Positions 7,257 through 15,891 of a stretch of 64,000 nucleotides of DNA are shown piece by piece. The notes beneath the pieces were generated by a model. The model was not told where the DNA came from, did not search any database, and was given only the letters and a program-made list of their open reading frames with translations. Location: contig JBGARJ010000007.1 of the NCBI GenBank assembly GCA_044230315.1, forward strand, positions 62,001 to 126,000, read 5' to 3'. Position numbers and translations under genes: made by a program. The stretch comes from M3007 sp044230315. Its GTDB lineage: Bacteria; Bacteroidota; Bacteroidia; Chitinophagales; Saprospiraceae. The first letter of the stretch is position 1. Each line of letters begins with the position of its first letter.

Positions 7257-9424
7257 CACCAGCCGCCGCCAACATGCCGCGTCGTTATCCGGGGTTGAAG
7301 CCCTTCGAACGCAGCCAAAGCGCCGTTTTTTACGGCCGCGGAGAGGACGTGCAGCGCTTCAACAACCTGGCGGTACGGGAACGGCTGGTGGTGTTGTTTG
7401 CCAAATCGGGCATTGGGAAAACCTCGTTGCTGCAGGCCGGCGCGGCGCCCGAACTGGAACGGCAGGGGTTTATACCGATTTTCCTCCGCACCGATAATTC
7501 CAGTATTTCCCTGGTAGACGGTATAGGTGAAGCCCTTGATAAACATCCCAACATAGGCGGCCGAAACGCGACCGACGATCAACAGGGCGACCGGGTGACG
7601 CTGTGGGAGCGCATGAAACGGCTGCAATTCGACCTCGATGGGTTGCCGGCGACGCCTATGCTGATCTTCGACCAGTTTGAAGAAGTGTTTACGCTTGGCC
7701 ATAGCGATACCAGCCGGCGGCGTTTCCTGGGCGAGCTGGCCGACCTGGCCAACGAGTCGATGCCCGAAGCCATCCGCGCCAGCCTGATGGCGCGCCTCGA
7801 GCACAACGACCCAACGCTGGACCCCAAAATCATGCAATGGTGGGAGAAGCAGCCCGATTTGCGCATTGTCATTTCGATCCGTTCGGATTTTCTGCACCTG
7901 ATGGACGAGATCAGCCCGCTCATTCCCAACATCTTACGCAACCGCTACCAACTGCAGCCCCTCAACCGGCGGCAAGCCCAGGCAGCCATCGAAGAACCCG
8001 CACGCTCCGCCGGCGTATACGCCAGCCCGAAATTTGCGTACGGCAGCGACGCCCTGAAGGAAATTATCGACTTCCTCGCCGGCCAGCAAGCCAGTACCGA
8101 CGATGACGGCGACGCTGTGCTGACGCTGCGCAGGCAGGATGAGATCGAGTCGTTCAACCTGCAGATCCTTTGCCAGTACGTCGAAGAAAAAATCATCGAG
8201 GAGCACCACCCGGAAGGTTATGAGGTGACGCCGCCGTTTTATGGCGGTCAGGAAGGATTGGAACATGAGATCCGGAATTTTTACCGCAAGCAATTGCAAA
8301 GCCTGCCCGATGTGTACATGCGGCGAACCGGCCTGGCGGTGGAAGACCGGGCCGCTTTCATCCATACGGCCCAATGCCTGATCGAAGAAAGCCTTGTGAC
8401 GCCCATCGGACGGCGCTGCAGCATGGTCGACGATTTTTTGACCTCGACCTGGCATGTGGACCATGGTTTTTTGGATACCCTGGTGGATACCCGGTTGCTG
8501 CGCAAAGAACTCCGGCTCGACGATTATTACTACGAGATCAGCCACGATACGCTGCTTCCGGCTATTATTGAATCGCGCGATGAGCGCCGGCAACAGGAAA
8601 AAGCCGACCAGGAAAAAGCCGATTTACAGGCCCGGTTGGCAGAGGAGGCGCGCCAGCGCGAGGCCATCGAAGCCGAATTGCAATCGCTGCGCGAGCGGCG
8701 CAAACTGGCGCGACGGGTAGCCCTGTTCTCCCTCACCACGGTCTTGTTGATGCTGATCTTTGGCATCTGGTTTTCGTACAATTGGGTAAAATCGGTGCAA
8801 AAGGAGTTGGAAATTGCCGAATTTATCGTGAGCGGCGAGGCGTTTCATGCGGGCGTGGAAGCGTATGAAAATCTGGCCGACAAGCCGCTTAAATACTCCG
8901 TCCTGTGGCATACCACCGGCAAAGACGTGAACCGGGAGTTGGAAAAAGTGCGCCAGATGCACGCTATTTATGATACCATCGTGACCGCCAATATGATAAA
9001 AGGCGATTCGCTTTTCTTCCGCGACCGGCTTTCCGAAGCGCTGACCGACTACCGGGAAGCATACGATTCGATGCACCAATACGTACACCTGAACGATTAT
9101 CTCCGGGTGAACCGCCGCGATACCGTTTGGCGCATCCAGAAAGCCAATATCCGCCTGCGTTACGATGACCTGTATCAACGCCAGAAATTCACGTTGAATG
9201 CCATTATCGCCCAATTCAAGGTGCGACAACGCGCTGCCGAAGAATTCGCCGAAGCCGGCGTATGGGGGCAGGCACTGCGTATTTTCCGCGAAATGGAAGC
9301 CTTGTTGCCGACCTATCCAGATGATTTGCTCCAATTGAAAACCGATCTGCACCTCAACGAAGATCCGCGCGCTTACGTCGATCATGAAATCCATCGTTGC
9401 CAGGCTGCGTTGCACCGCGAATGA
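7253..9424 (+). CDS. Membrane-anchored STAND NTPase (nSTAND1-like)
   Basis: 723 residues. The start RYPGLKPFERSQSAVFYGR (11-29) is the entry motif of nSTAND1 NTPases, followed by Walker A AKSGIGKTS (50-58), Walker B MLIFDQFEEVF (137-147), and RIVISIRSDFL (205-215). YEISHDTLLPAIIESR (428-443) marks the end of the winged-helix part. A charged coiled coil (about 444-487) leads into one membrane helix (490-510, ALFSLTTVLLMLIFGIWF) preceded by RERRKLARR, so the NTPase side should be cytoplasmic and residues 511-723 periplasmic. That last part is helical with TPR-like spacing. STAND proteins are ATP switches that oligomerise on sensing a trigger. The 4-base overlap with the SIR2/TIR gene suggests that this NTPase controls that effector. 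Domain identity is well supported; the trigger is unknown. Confidence 0.8.
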   Translation: MTPAAANMPRRYPGLKPFERSQSAVFYGRGEDVQRFNNLAVRERLVVLFAKSGIGKTSLLQAGAAPELERQGFIPIFLRTDNSSISLVDGIGEALDKHPNIGGRNATDDQQGDRVTLWERMKRLQFDLDGLPATPMLIFDQFEEVFTLGHSDTSRRRFLGELADLANESMPEAIRASLMARLEHNDPTLDPKIMQWWEKQPDLRIVISIRSDFLHLMDEISPLIPNILRNRYQLQPLNRRQAQAAIEEPARSAGVYASPKFAYGSDALKEIIDFLAGQQASTDDDGDAVLTLRRQDEIESFNLQILCQYVEEKIIEEHHPEGYEVTPPFYGGQEGLEHEIRNFYRKQLQSLPDVYMRRTGLAVEDRAAFIHTAQCLIEESLVTPIGRRCSMVDDFLTSTWHVDHGFLDTLVDTRLLRKELRLDDYYYEISHDTLLPAIIESRDERRQQEKADQEKADLQARLAEEARQREAIEAELQSLRERRKLARRVALFSLTTVLLMLIFGIWFSYNWVKSVQKELEIAEFIVSGEAFHAGVEAYENLADKPLKYSVLWHTTGKDVNRELEKVRQMHAIYDTIVTANMIKGDSLFFRDRLSEALTDYREAYDSMHQYVHLNDYLRVNRRDTVWRIQKANIRLRYDDLYQRQKFTLNAIIAQFKVRQRAAEEFAEAGVWGQALRIFREMEALLPTYPDDLLQLKTDLHLNEDPRAYVDHEIHRCQAALHRE

Positions 9425-9489
9425 CCGATTAACCCGGCGAAAAAAACGCAAATCATTTTTCGTTCTGGTTAATTCGCCCGCTAACCTGC

Positions 9490-9497
9490 TATCTTTG
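9490..9497 (+). promoter_or_regulatory. -7 box TATCTTTG of serA
   Basis: An exact TAnnTTTG box lies 29 bases before the serA ATG. The -33 element is weak (CTGG about 22 bases upstream). It separates serA from the preceding STAND gene, so serA has its own transcript. Confidence 0.7.
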
Positions 9498-9526
9498 CGG
9501 CGCTTTTCCACATTCAAATATCCACA

Positions 9527-10483
9527 ATGATCAAAATTCTCGCCAACGACGGCATACACCCCGACGGCAAACTGCTACTTGAAGAAGCCAATTACCAGGT
9601 TATTGAAGATAAAGTGCCCCAGGACGAATTACTGCACCGGATCGGAGAGTACGACGTACTCATCGTGCGAAGTGCAACCAAAGTAACGCAAGCGGTCATC
9701 GACGCAGGCAAACACCTCAAAATCATTGCCCGCGGTGGCGTAGGGCTCGACAACATCGACGTCGAATACGCCCAAAGTAAAGGTATCGAAGTATTCAACA
9801 CCCCAAATGCTTCCTCCCGCGCAGTAGCGGAACTTACCCTGGGGCATTTGTTCAGCCTGGCGCGCATGCTGCAGCGCAGCAACCGCGAACTGGCGGGGGG
9901 CGGCGATTTCAAAAAACTGAAAAAGGCCTATGAAACCGGCTTTCAGATGCGCGGCAAAACCATGGGGATTATCGGCTTCGGCCGCATCGGCCAGGAAGTT
10001 GCCAAAATTGCGCTCGGCATCGGCATGAATGTGCGCACCCACGACCCCTACGTCCAGGAGGCCGAAGTGGGAATTCAACTGTACAATTACGAAGATCTGA
10101 AATTAAATGTGCGCATCCGGACTGAACCGTTCGAACGGGTGATCCAGGAGTCGGATTTCATCACACTGCACCTGCCCGGCGGTGGCAAACCCATTATCAC
10201 AGCCGCTGAACTGGAGAAAATGAAAGACGGTGTAATCCTGCTCAATACCGCCCGCGGCGGCGTGATCGACGAAGAAGCGTTGCTGGCAGCCCTCGAAAGC
10301 GGCAAGGTCGGCGGCGCCGGGCTCGATGTTTTTGAAAACGAACCGACACCGCGCGAAGCGCTCATCAAGCATCCGAAGGTATCGTGTTCGCCGCATATCG
10401 GCGCCAGTACCATGGAGGCACAATCCTATATCGGCATGGAACTGGCCGATAAAATTATCGCGTATTTCGGCGATGATAAGTGA
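9527..10483 (+). CDS. serA: D-3-phosphoglycerate dehydrogenase, short form
   Basis: 318 residues: a D-2-hydroxyacid dehydrogenase without the C-terminal ACT domain of longer SerA proteins, so serine feedback through ACT is not expected. The Rossmann motif is GFGRIGQEVAKIALG (about 145-160). The catalytic Arg is in NTARGGVIDEEAL, and the catalytic His in CSPHIGASTMEAQ. The GGVGLDNIDVEYA segment is the usual substrate loop. It oxidises 3-phosphoglycerate to 3-phosphohydroxypyruvate with NAD, the first step of serine synthesis. Other hydroxyacid dehydrogenases share these motifs, but the segment order fits SerA best. The gene has its own -7 box and a strong terminator, so it is monocistronic. 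No serC is in the window. Confidence 0.85.
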   Translation: MIKILANDGIHPDGKLLLEEANYQVIEDKVPQDELLHRIGEYDVLIVRSATKVTQAVIDAGKHLKIIARGGVGLDNIDVEYAQSKGIEVFNTPNASSRAVAELTLGHLFSLARMLQRSNRELAGGGDFKKLKKAYETGFQMRGKTMGIIGFGRIGQEVAKIALGIGMNVRTHDPYVQEAEVGIQLYNYEDLKLNVRIRTEPFERVIQESDFITLHLPGGGKPIITAAELEKMKDGVILLNTARGGVIDEEALLAALESGKVGGAGLDVFENEPTPREALIKHPKVSCSPHIGASTMEAQSYIGMELADKIIAYFGDDK

Positions 10484-10488
10484 GCCCT

Positions 10489-10534
10489 GCGCGGCGGTAA
10501 GCAGCCATCGACGGACGCTTACCGCCGCGCCCTT
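10489..10534 (+). terminator. Terminator of serA
   Basis: A perfect 14-bp stem (GCGCGGCGGTAAGC at 10489-10502 with its complement at 10517-10530) and a 14-base loop are followed by CCTTTT. It lies directly after the serA stop codon. Confidence 0.8.
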
Positions 10535-10598
10535 TTCCGGCCATGGCTGTAGAGGCACCGGCAAATTTTGAAGTATTCCTACACCTGCTCGACCGATC

Positions 10599-11495
10599 AT
10601 GGACATCACCAGGCTTCATACCTCCAAAGGTCACCGCTCCGCTTTGTACACCCTGGCGCCCGGTCCGACCGCCCGGCAGGTCTACTCGGCCGGCGGCGAC
10701 GGTTGGATCGTAAAATGGGACCTCGACGCGCCCGACGACGGCGAAGTGATCGCCACCGCAGAGACACAGGTATTTTCACTCTATGCTTTCCCGGGTGGAA
10801 AACGCCTTGTGGCCGGGAATATGAACGGCGGCGTACACTGGATCGATCTCGAGCAACCCGAACAAACCCGCAACGTACTACAGCACCAGAAGGGTGTGTT
10901 CGATATCCAGGTTTGCGGGCAATGGCTTTATACTGCCGGAGGTGAAGGGACGCTGACACGCTGGGACCCGGAGAGCATGCGGGCCACCGAGAGCTACCGC
11001 CTGTCGAATGAAGCTTTGCGTTGCATTGCCCTATCGCCCCTGCGCCGCGAAATGGCGATCGGGAGCAGCAACGGCGCCATATACCTGCTCGATTCGGAAA
11101 CGCTTGCCTTGAAAAATACCCTGCCTGCCGCGCATGCGCTGTCGGTATTTTCCCTGGCCTATTCGCCCGACCAACGCCTGTTGTTCAGCGGCGGACGCGA
11201 TGCCATGCTCCGGGTTTGGGATCTGGAGCACGACCTGAGCCTGGTTTCGGAACAAGCCGCGCATTGGTATACGATCAATCACATTGTCTTTTCTCCCGAC
11301 CAGCGCTGGATGGCTACGGCCAGCCGGGACAAGACCATCCGGATTTGGGATGCCCGTAGCGTTAAGCCGCTCCTTACCCTGGATACGATCCGCTTTGGCG
11401 GGCACCTCAACTCGGTGAACCGCTTGCTCTGGATCGACGACTGCCTGGTGTCGGCCAGCGACGACCGGACCATGATCATCTGGAAGGTGGAATAA
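10599..11495 (+). CDS. Seven-bladed WD40 repeat protein
   Basis: 298 residues made entirely of seven WD40 repeats of about 40 residues, several ending in WD-type dipeptides: IVKWDLD, LTRWDPE, LRVWDLE, IRIWDAR and IIWKVE. GH-type starts (KGHRSALYTL, GGHLNSVNRL) are seen in the first and last blade. There is no signal peptide, so it is a cytoplasmic beta-propeller that should bind another protein; there is no catalytic domain. It lies downstream of serA but beyond serA's terminator, and it converges on the Lnb gene with a 1-base gap. WD40 proteins often accompany STAND systems, but here serA and a terminator separate it from the STAND gene, so a link is unproven. Confidence 0.9.
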   Translation: MDITRLHTSKGHRSALYTLAPGPTARQVYSAGGDGWIVKWDLDAPDDGEVIATAETQVFSLYAFPGGKRLVAGNMNGGVHWIDLEQPEQTRNVLQHQKGVFDIQVCGQWLYTAGGEGTLTRWDPESMRATESYRLSNEALRCIALSPLRREMAIGSSNGAIYLLDSETLALKNTLPAAHALSVFSLAYSPDQRLLFSGGRDAMLRVWDLEHDLSLVSEQAAHWYTINHIVFSPDQRWMATASRDKTIRIWDARSVKPLLTLDTIRFGGHLNSVNRLLWIDDCLVSASDDRTMIIWKVE

Positions 11496-11496
11496 T

Positions 11497-12672
11497 TCAG
11501 GCGATTTTTTCTTCCAGCACGTCCCGTTTCCAGTACCGCCGCCATAGTGATTTCACGACCACCAAGCCGGCGATCGGAATGGCCGCAATGGGCATTGCTT
11601 GCGGGATTACGGCCCAGAAGAGCAATGTCAGGGCCGCCAGGATGCCTACCCCCATAAAATAGTTTTCGATCCATTCCGTGCGGGTGCGGCGCCAGAAATA
11701 CAGCAGGTGCGTGGGCAGCGCCCACAGAATATTCCAATTGTTTTTCGTGGCGCTGTGATCGGTGGCGACCCACAACAGGAACATCAGCAAGCCGGCCAGG
11801 CCTAGGACGAGCCAGAAAAGAGTGTCGAAAATATGTTCGGTGCGCGGATTCGCCATACTCAGCAGGCCGAGTAAAGCGACGAGGCAGGTCACCCACAGCG
11901 GGTGACCGAAGAAATCGGGTTGGTAAGCCGGCCCGGGCGGCAAGGGCTGACTGGGGATCGAACGCTCCGATTGCACGAGCCGGGTGGAATCGTCGATCCG
12001 GGCGCTGGCAAAAAGATCGTGCACAAAATCGGGCAGAAACATGTGGTTCTCCGCTGTGGCCACATGATCGGCGGGCATGCCCAGTACGAGGTCTATACCG
12101 AATTGCGTCCAGGGTTTTTCCTTCAGGTAGAGGTGGAGTAGCTGGCGCATGGTAATGCCCGGGGTCAGGCGGCTGGAATCGAAGGTTATCTGGTAAAAAA
12201 ACGCTTCTTTCACAATATCGCGAATCCGGGTGGCGCAGTTGTCATAGAAAAAATCGTACTTGTAGTACCGGTTGGCTTCCTGCGCGTTCTCCTGTAACAA
12301 ATCGAAAAGCCGTTGGCGCTGTTCCGCATCAAGTTGAAGCCATTGTTCCCGCATGGGGCGGTGGTCGTACAGGTTGCCGTATTCGAATGAACGGTAGGAT
12401 TCGATATCGAGGAAATACAGCAAGCGGCCGCGGCAGAATTTGAGGATAAAATTGGGTTGGTCGAAATCGAACGTACCGTAGTTGTAACAGCGGTCGATGC
12501 GTTGGATGGGGTCGTACACGCGCAGGGCGCTGTGGCCGAAGGTGCTGTACAACATTTCGCCCGGAGCCACGGTGATCAGGCTGAAACGGGCGCTGTCGGA
12601 AAGTGTGAGGCTGGATTGCGCGCCGAGGCTGGAGACGCAGCAAAGCAGGGCAAACAATAGGGTACGGACCAT
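11497..12672 (-). CDS. Lnb N-terminal periplasmic domain (DUF4105) membrane protein
   Basis: 391 residues from ATG 12672; the longer frame to 12795 lacks a sensible N terminus, while MVRTLLFALLCCVSSLGA is a good signal peptide. The periplasmic domain (about 20-200) carries the DUF4105 signatures STFGHSALRV (His47) and YDNCATRIRDIV (Cys146), a His/Cys pair like that of papain-type acyltransferases or peptidases. Four to five membrane helices follow (about 245-380). Proteins of this family in Bacteroides have been reported as lipoprotein N-acyltransferases (Lnb), which would acylate the N-terminal Cys of lipoproteins at the inner membrane. Applying that role here is inference from the family. 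Convergent with the WD40 gene; it has no operon partner. Confidence 0.8.
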   Translation of the reverse strand: MVRTLLFALLCCVSSLGAQSSLTLSDSARFSLITVAPGEMLYSTFGHSALRVYDPIQRIDRCYNYGTFDFDQPNFILKFCRGRLLYFLDIESYRSFEYGNLYDHRPMREQWLQLDAEQRQRLFDLLQENAQEANRYYKYDFFYDNCATRIRDIVKEAFFYQITFDSSRLTPGITMRQLLHLYLKEKPWTQFGIDLVLGMPADHVATAENHMFLPDFVHDLFASARIDDSTRLVQSERSIPSQPLPPGPAYQPDFFGHPLWVTCLVALLGLLSMANPRTEHIFDTLFWLVLGLAGLLMFLLWVATDHSATKNNWNILWALPTHLLYFWRRTRTEWIENYFMGVGILAALTLLFWAVIPQAMPIAAIPIAGLVVVKSLWRRYWKRDVLEEKIA

Positions 12673-12823
12673 AGTTGCAGGTTTACAATGCGGTCGCGGC
12701 AAGGCGGATAACGGACAGTCTGGATCAGATTTTGACACAGGATCATCTGCCTGGTGAAAATTAGATCCTATCCATAACCACCTGTTGGCAGCCACATCGG
12801 GTGCGAAGATAGCCGTTCGCCGA

Positions 12824-14287
12824 TTACTGCACCCGCAGCACCTGGCCGATTTTAATATTATCGTCCGTCATATTGTTCAGTTGTTTGATGCGGGCGATCG
12901 TGACATTGTATTTTTTTGAAATATTGTACAGCGTATCGCCTTTTACCACCGTATGATACGGGCCGTTGAGCGGCGCTGTGGAGGGGGTCGGAGTTGACGG
13001 GATGGGATTATATACCGGCGATGGAGCAGATGTGCCAGGCGACGACGGCACCGGATCGGGCGGATATGGCACCCCGGTAGTAGCGGGTTTACCCGGCATG
13101 GTGGTGCCGGTAGAGGCCGACGGGCCGGGTTGTGTGGTTTTCACCGAATCGCGCGACATCTCAAACAGTACATTGTCATCCGGAGTCATGCTTCCGGGGG
13201 TCGCGGCCACCGGGTTGGCAGGGGTTGGGTCGGCCAAATCCTCTTCCGTACTGCGCAGGCGGATATTTTCGCCGGATGCGCGTTTTCCGCGCAGGCGGAC
13301 CTTTTCGTTGGCATAGGGTTCCTGGCCGGCGGCCAGCCCATTGCGCTTGCGCAGTTCGTCCAGTTTGATCCCGTAGAGTTGGGAAATATCGAGCATGGTT
13401 TGTTTGTCGCGCACGAAATGGTGGGTCGCCTGGCCGTGCCAGCTTTCGCGTTTCTTTTGAATAAAAACGCGGGTTCCCGTCGGGATGGTTTCGCCCGGAG
13501 CATATGCTCGATCGTTGTAATCAGCCACTTTTTCGGGGCTGATAGCGTAGATCCGGGCAATGTCAGCGATGGTTTCACCCGAGCGGCTGTTCACTACTTT
13601 CACATCGTTGACGCGGCCGATCCGGCTTTGCGGCGGTTCGGTGGCGGGGATGATACCGCCCGGCTTGACAGCAGTGGCGCCCGGCTGATCGAACTCATAG
13701 AGCCGGAGCCGTTCGATCAGGTCGATGAGTTGGTCGGCGTAAGAATTTGAGGTGGCGTAACCCGCCGATTGCAGGCCGCGGGCCCAGTTTTTATAATCGC
13801 GTTTGTCGAGGTTGAACAAGAATCCATAGCGGTTGCTTTTCCGGGGGTCGCGCAGGAATTCGCTGTGATCGAAAAAGCTCTCGTCGGGGTTGTTGTATTT
13901 GCGGAAGCACGACTCGATAAGGGTACCGTCGGGGTCGCGGTCGTCGTCTTTTTTCTGGTAGGTTTTACCCGACCAATTGTTGCCGCATTTGATCCCGAAG
14001 TGATTGTTGGCCGTAGTAGCCAGTTCGCTTTGCCCGGCGGCGCTTTCCACCAGGCCTTGGGCCAGGGTGATGGAAGCCGGAATACCGGTGCGTTGCATTT
14101 CACCGATGGCGGCATCTTTGTACCGTTCCACATAGTCAGTTTGGGCGTTTCCGGTGCCGCCGCCGGTCGTAGCGTTGGTGGCCTTGGGCGTCAGCACCGA
14201 AGGCGTCTGACCGGATTTGGCTGAGCGGGACGAAAAACAAGCCGCCAACAGGAGGGAGGGCAGCAGAAAAAGCAACAGGTGTTTCAT
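12824..14287 (-). CDS. LysM glucosaminidase lipoprotein, copy 1
   Basis: 487 residues from ATG 14287, chosen because MKHLLLFLLPSLLLAAC is a lipoprotein signal with a lipobox at LAAC. A glucosaminidase domain (pfam01832 type) spans about residues 65-225: IPASITLAQGLVESAAGQ contains the likely catalytic Glu, followed by NNHFGIKCG and CFRKYNNPDESFFDHSEFL. Three LysM-like modules follow: one after VVNSRSGETI, one around LDISQLYGI, and a clear one at the C terminus (VVKGDTLYNISKKYNVT). A Pro/Ser/Thr-rich linker precedes the last LysM. It should cut between GlcNAc and MurNAc in peptidoglycan. It is the downstream member of a tandem pair; the two share domain order. Confidence 0.88.
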   Translation of the reverse strand: MKHLLLFLLPSLLLAACFSSRSAKSGQTPSVLTPKATNATTGGGTGNAQTDYVERYKDAAIGEMQRTGIPASITLAQGLVESAAGQSELATTANNHFGIKCGNNWSGKTYQKKDDDRDPDGTLIESCFRKYNNPDESFFDHSEFLRDPRKSNRYGFLFNLDKRDYKNWARGLQSAGYATSNSYADQLIDLIERLRLYEFDQPGATAVKPGGIIPATEPPQSRIGRVNDVKVVNSRSGETIADIARIYAISPEKVADYNDRAYAPGETIPTGTRVFIQKKRESWHGQATHHFVRDKQTMLDISQLYGIKLDELRKRNGLAAGQEPYANEKVRLRGKRASGENIRLRSTEEDLADPTPANPVAATPGSMTPDDNVLFEMSRDSVKTTQPGPSASTGTTMPGKPATTGVPYPPDPVPSSPGTSAPSPVYNPIPSTPTPSTAPLNGPYHTVVKGDTLYNISKKYNVTIARIKQLNNMTDDNIKIGQVLRVQ

Positions 14288-14352
14288 AATCTGGCAGGTT
14301 CGAATTAAATGCAGGAATCGGCTGTAAAGATGCATGAATTGCTGTAATGCAA

Positions 14353-15675
14353 TCATTTTACGCGCAAGGATTGGCCGATTTTCACCACGTTGTCTTTCAA
14401 ATGGTTGATTTGCCGGAGCCGCGCGGTGCTGATACCGTACCGTCGCGCAATGCTGTATAACGTATCACCCCTGTTCACAGTATGGTAAATTTCGGTTTTG
14501 CCGGTTTCCATATTCAGGATCACAGTAGGCACGGGATCGGGCTGGAGGAGATCCGGATCGAATGTGGTATCGGCCACGGGTTCCAGGGAATCGTAGCCCG
14601 ATACCGGTACTGGCATGAGCAGTTTTTCTTCGGGCAGCATCTCAATGACAAAACCCGGATTGTTTGTCGAATCACCATCCGAAAGGGTATCCGACGCCGC
14701 TTCCAGAAGCAGGGCATCCAGGCCGCCGCGTACCGGCACTTGTTCGCCCGGCGCGCGCTGCCCTTTGAGGCGCACCAGGGCGCCGTCTTCCGGTTCAAGG
14801 CCCGCGCGCAGGCCATTGCGCCGCAGCAGGTTTTCCAGGCGAATGCCGTACAATTGCGCGATGTCGAACATCCGCTGATCCGTATCCACCCGGTGAAAAA
14901 CAGCCGGCCCCTGCCAGCTGTCGTGTTTGGTTTGGAGGTATACCCAGGTGCCGATGCTCAGCGGGGCGTCGGGCTCGAAATTGCCATCGTTGTATTCCAG
15001 CAGTTTTTCAACGGGCAAATTATACAGCTCCGCCATTTCGCGCACGGTTTCGCCGTCGCGCGCCTGAACCATTTTCACGTCGTTCACCTGGGCGAGGCGC
15101 TTGAGGGCCACCCGGCCGTTGTAAGCCAGGGCATCGTATTCGTCGAGGTGGTAGCGCTCGATAAAGAAGATCAGTTTTTCGGCATAATAGTCGACCGAAG
15201 AGTACCCGGCGTCCTGGAGGCCCTGCGCCCATTTTTTGTAATCGCGCGGGTCCAGTTCAAACAAAAATCCGTAGCGGTGCTTTTTTTCGGGGTTGCGGAT
15301 GAACGCGCTGTGGTCGGCAAAACATTCGGCCACGTTGTCGTATTTCCGGAAGCAGGAGTTGATTCGCTCGCCTTTTTTATTGCGTTCGTCATCGTTCTTA
15401 TGGTAGGTTTTGCCGCGCCAGGCCTTTCCGCATTTGATCCCGAAATGGTTGTTGGCATTCATAGCCAGTTCGCTGGTGCCAGCCCGGCTTTCAAGGATGC
15501 CCTGGGCCAGTTTTATACTGGCCGGGACGCCGCTGCGCTCCATTTCATCCATGGCGATATCCTTGTATTTTCGGATGTACGCGTTCCAAATGGAATCGAG
15601 TTCGGCTGCGGAAGTTTGCGCGAGCATGCCTGCCGGCAGCAACAGCCAAAACAAATGGGGTAATGCCTTCTTCAT
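14353..15675 (-). CDS. LysM glucosaminidase, copy 2
   Basis: 440 residues. The signal peptide MKKALPHLFWLLLPAGMLAQ has no lipobox Cys, so the enzyme is periplasmic or secreted, unlike its neighbour. The glucosaminidase domain spans about 25-185: VPASIKLAQGILESRAG (catalytic Glu), NNHFGIKCGKAW, CFRKYDNVAECFADHSAFI, and RDYKKWAQGLQDAGYSS. LysM-like modules follow, the last being VNRGDTLYSIARRYGIS near the end. The middle has an acidic, Pro-rich linker. The stop is 65 bases from the start of copy 1 on the same strand, so both are probably on one mRNA and arose by tandem duplication. Different localisation (soluble versus lipid-anchored) is the clearest difference between them. Confidence 0.88.
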   Translation of the reverse strand: MKKALPHLFWLLLPAGMLAQTSAAELDSIWNAYIRKYKDIAMDEMERSGVPASIKLAQGILESRAGTSELAMNANNHFGIKCGKAWRGKTYHKNDDERNKKGERINSCFRKYDNVAECFADHSAFIRNPEKKHRYGFLFELDPRDYKKWAQGLQDAGYSSVDYYAEKLIFFIERYHLDEYDALAYNGRVALKRLAQVNDVKMVQARDGETVREMAELYNLPVEKLLEYNDGNFEPDAPLSIGTWVYLQTKHDSWQGPAVFHRVDTDQRMFDIAQLYGIRLENLLRRNGLRAGLEPEDGALVRLKGQRAPGEQVPVRGGLDALLLEAASDTLSDGDSTNNPGFVIEMLPEEKLLMPVPVSGYDSLEPVADTTFDPDLLQPDPVPTVILNMETGKTEIYHTVNRGDTLYSIARRYGISTARLRQINHLKDNVVKIGQSLRVK

Positions 15676-15733
15676 AGTGTGTTTGTTTATAAATCGGTGA
15701 TTAGAATACTAGCAATAGTCCGGTATATTTTGC

Positions 15734-15810
15734 TGTTGGCGAGGACGTCAACAGCGGCATTCCGTTGAAAATCAAGCCTTAACGCCGTTGTTGGCGTCCT
15801 CGCCAACAAC
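15734..15810. repeat. Twin-hairpin element with complementary loops
   Basis: Two hairpins about 50 bases apart share their sequence. The left has arms GTTGGCG/CGTCAAC around AGGA, and the right has arms GTTGTTGGCG/CGCCAACAAC around TCCT. The loops AGGA and TCCT are complementary, and the outer 14 bases (15734-15747 and 15795-15808) form a perfect inverted repeat, so two mutually exclusive folds exist. It lies in the gap between the DUF5916 gene and glucosaminidase copy 2. The form is that of a REP-like repeat; other copies were not seen in this window. Confidence 0.7.
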
Positions 15811-15891
15811 ATGCACCAGGCTTCATGTACCAGGCTATATTTTCAATGGTTTACAAAAACCTACCAAACTACTGTATTAAGACAGTTGCAT

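Noticed and set aside
10599..11495. WD40 protein as third gene of the SIR2/STAND operon
   Set aside because: serA with its own promoter and terminator lies between, so no operon link can be claimed.
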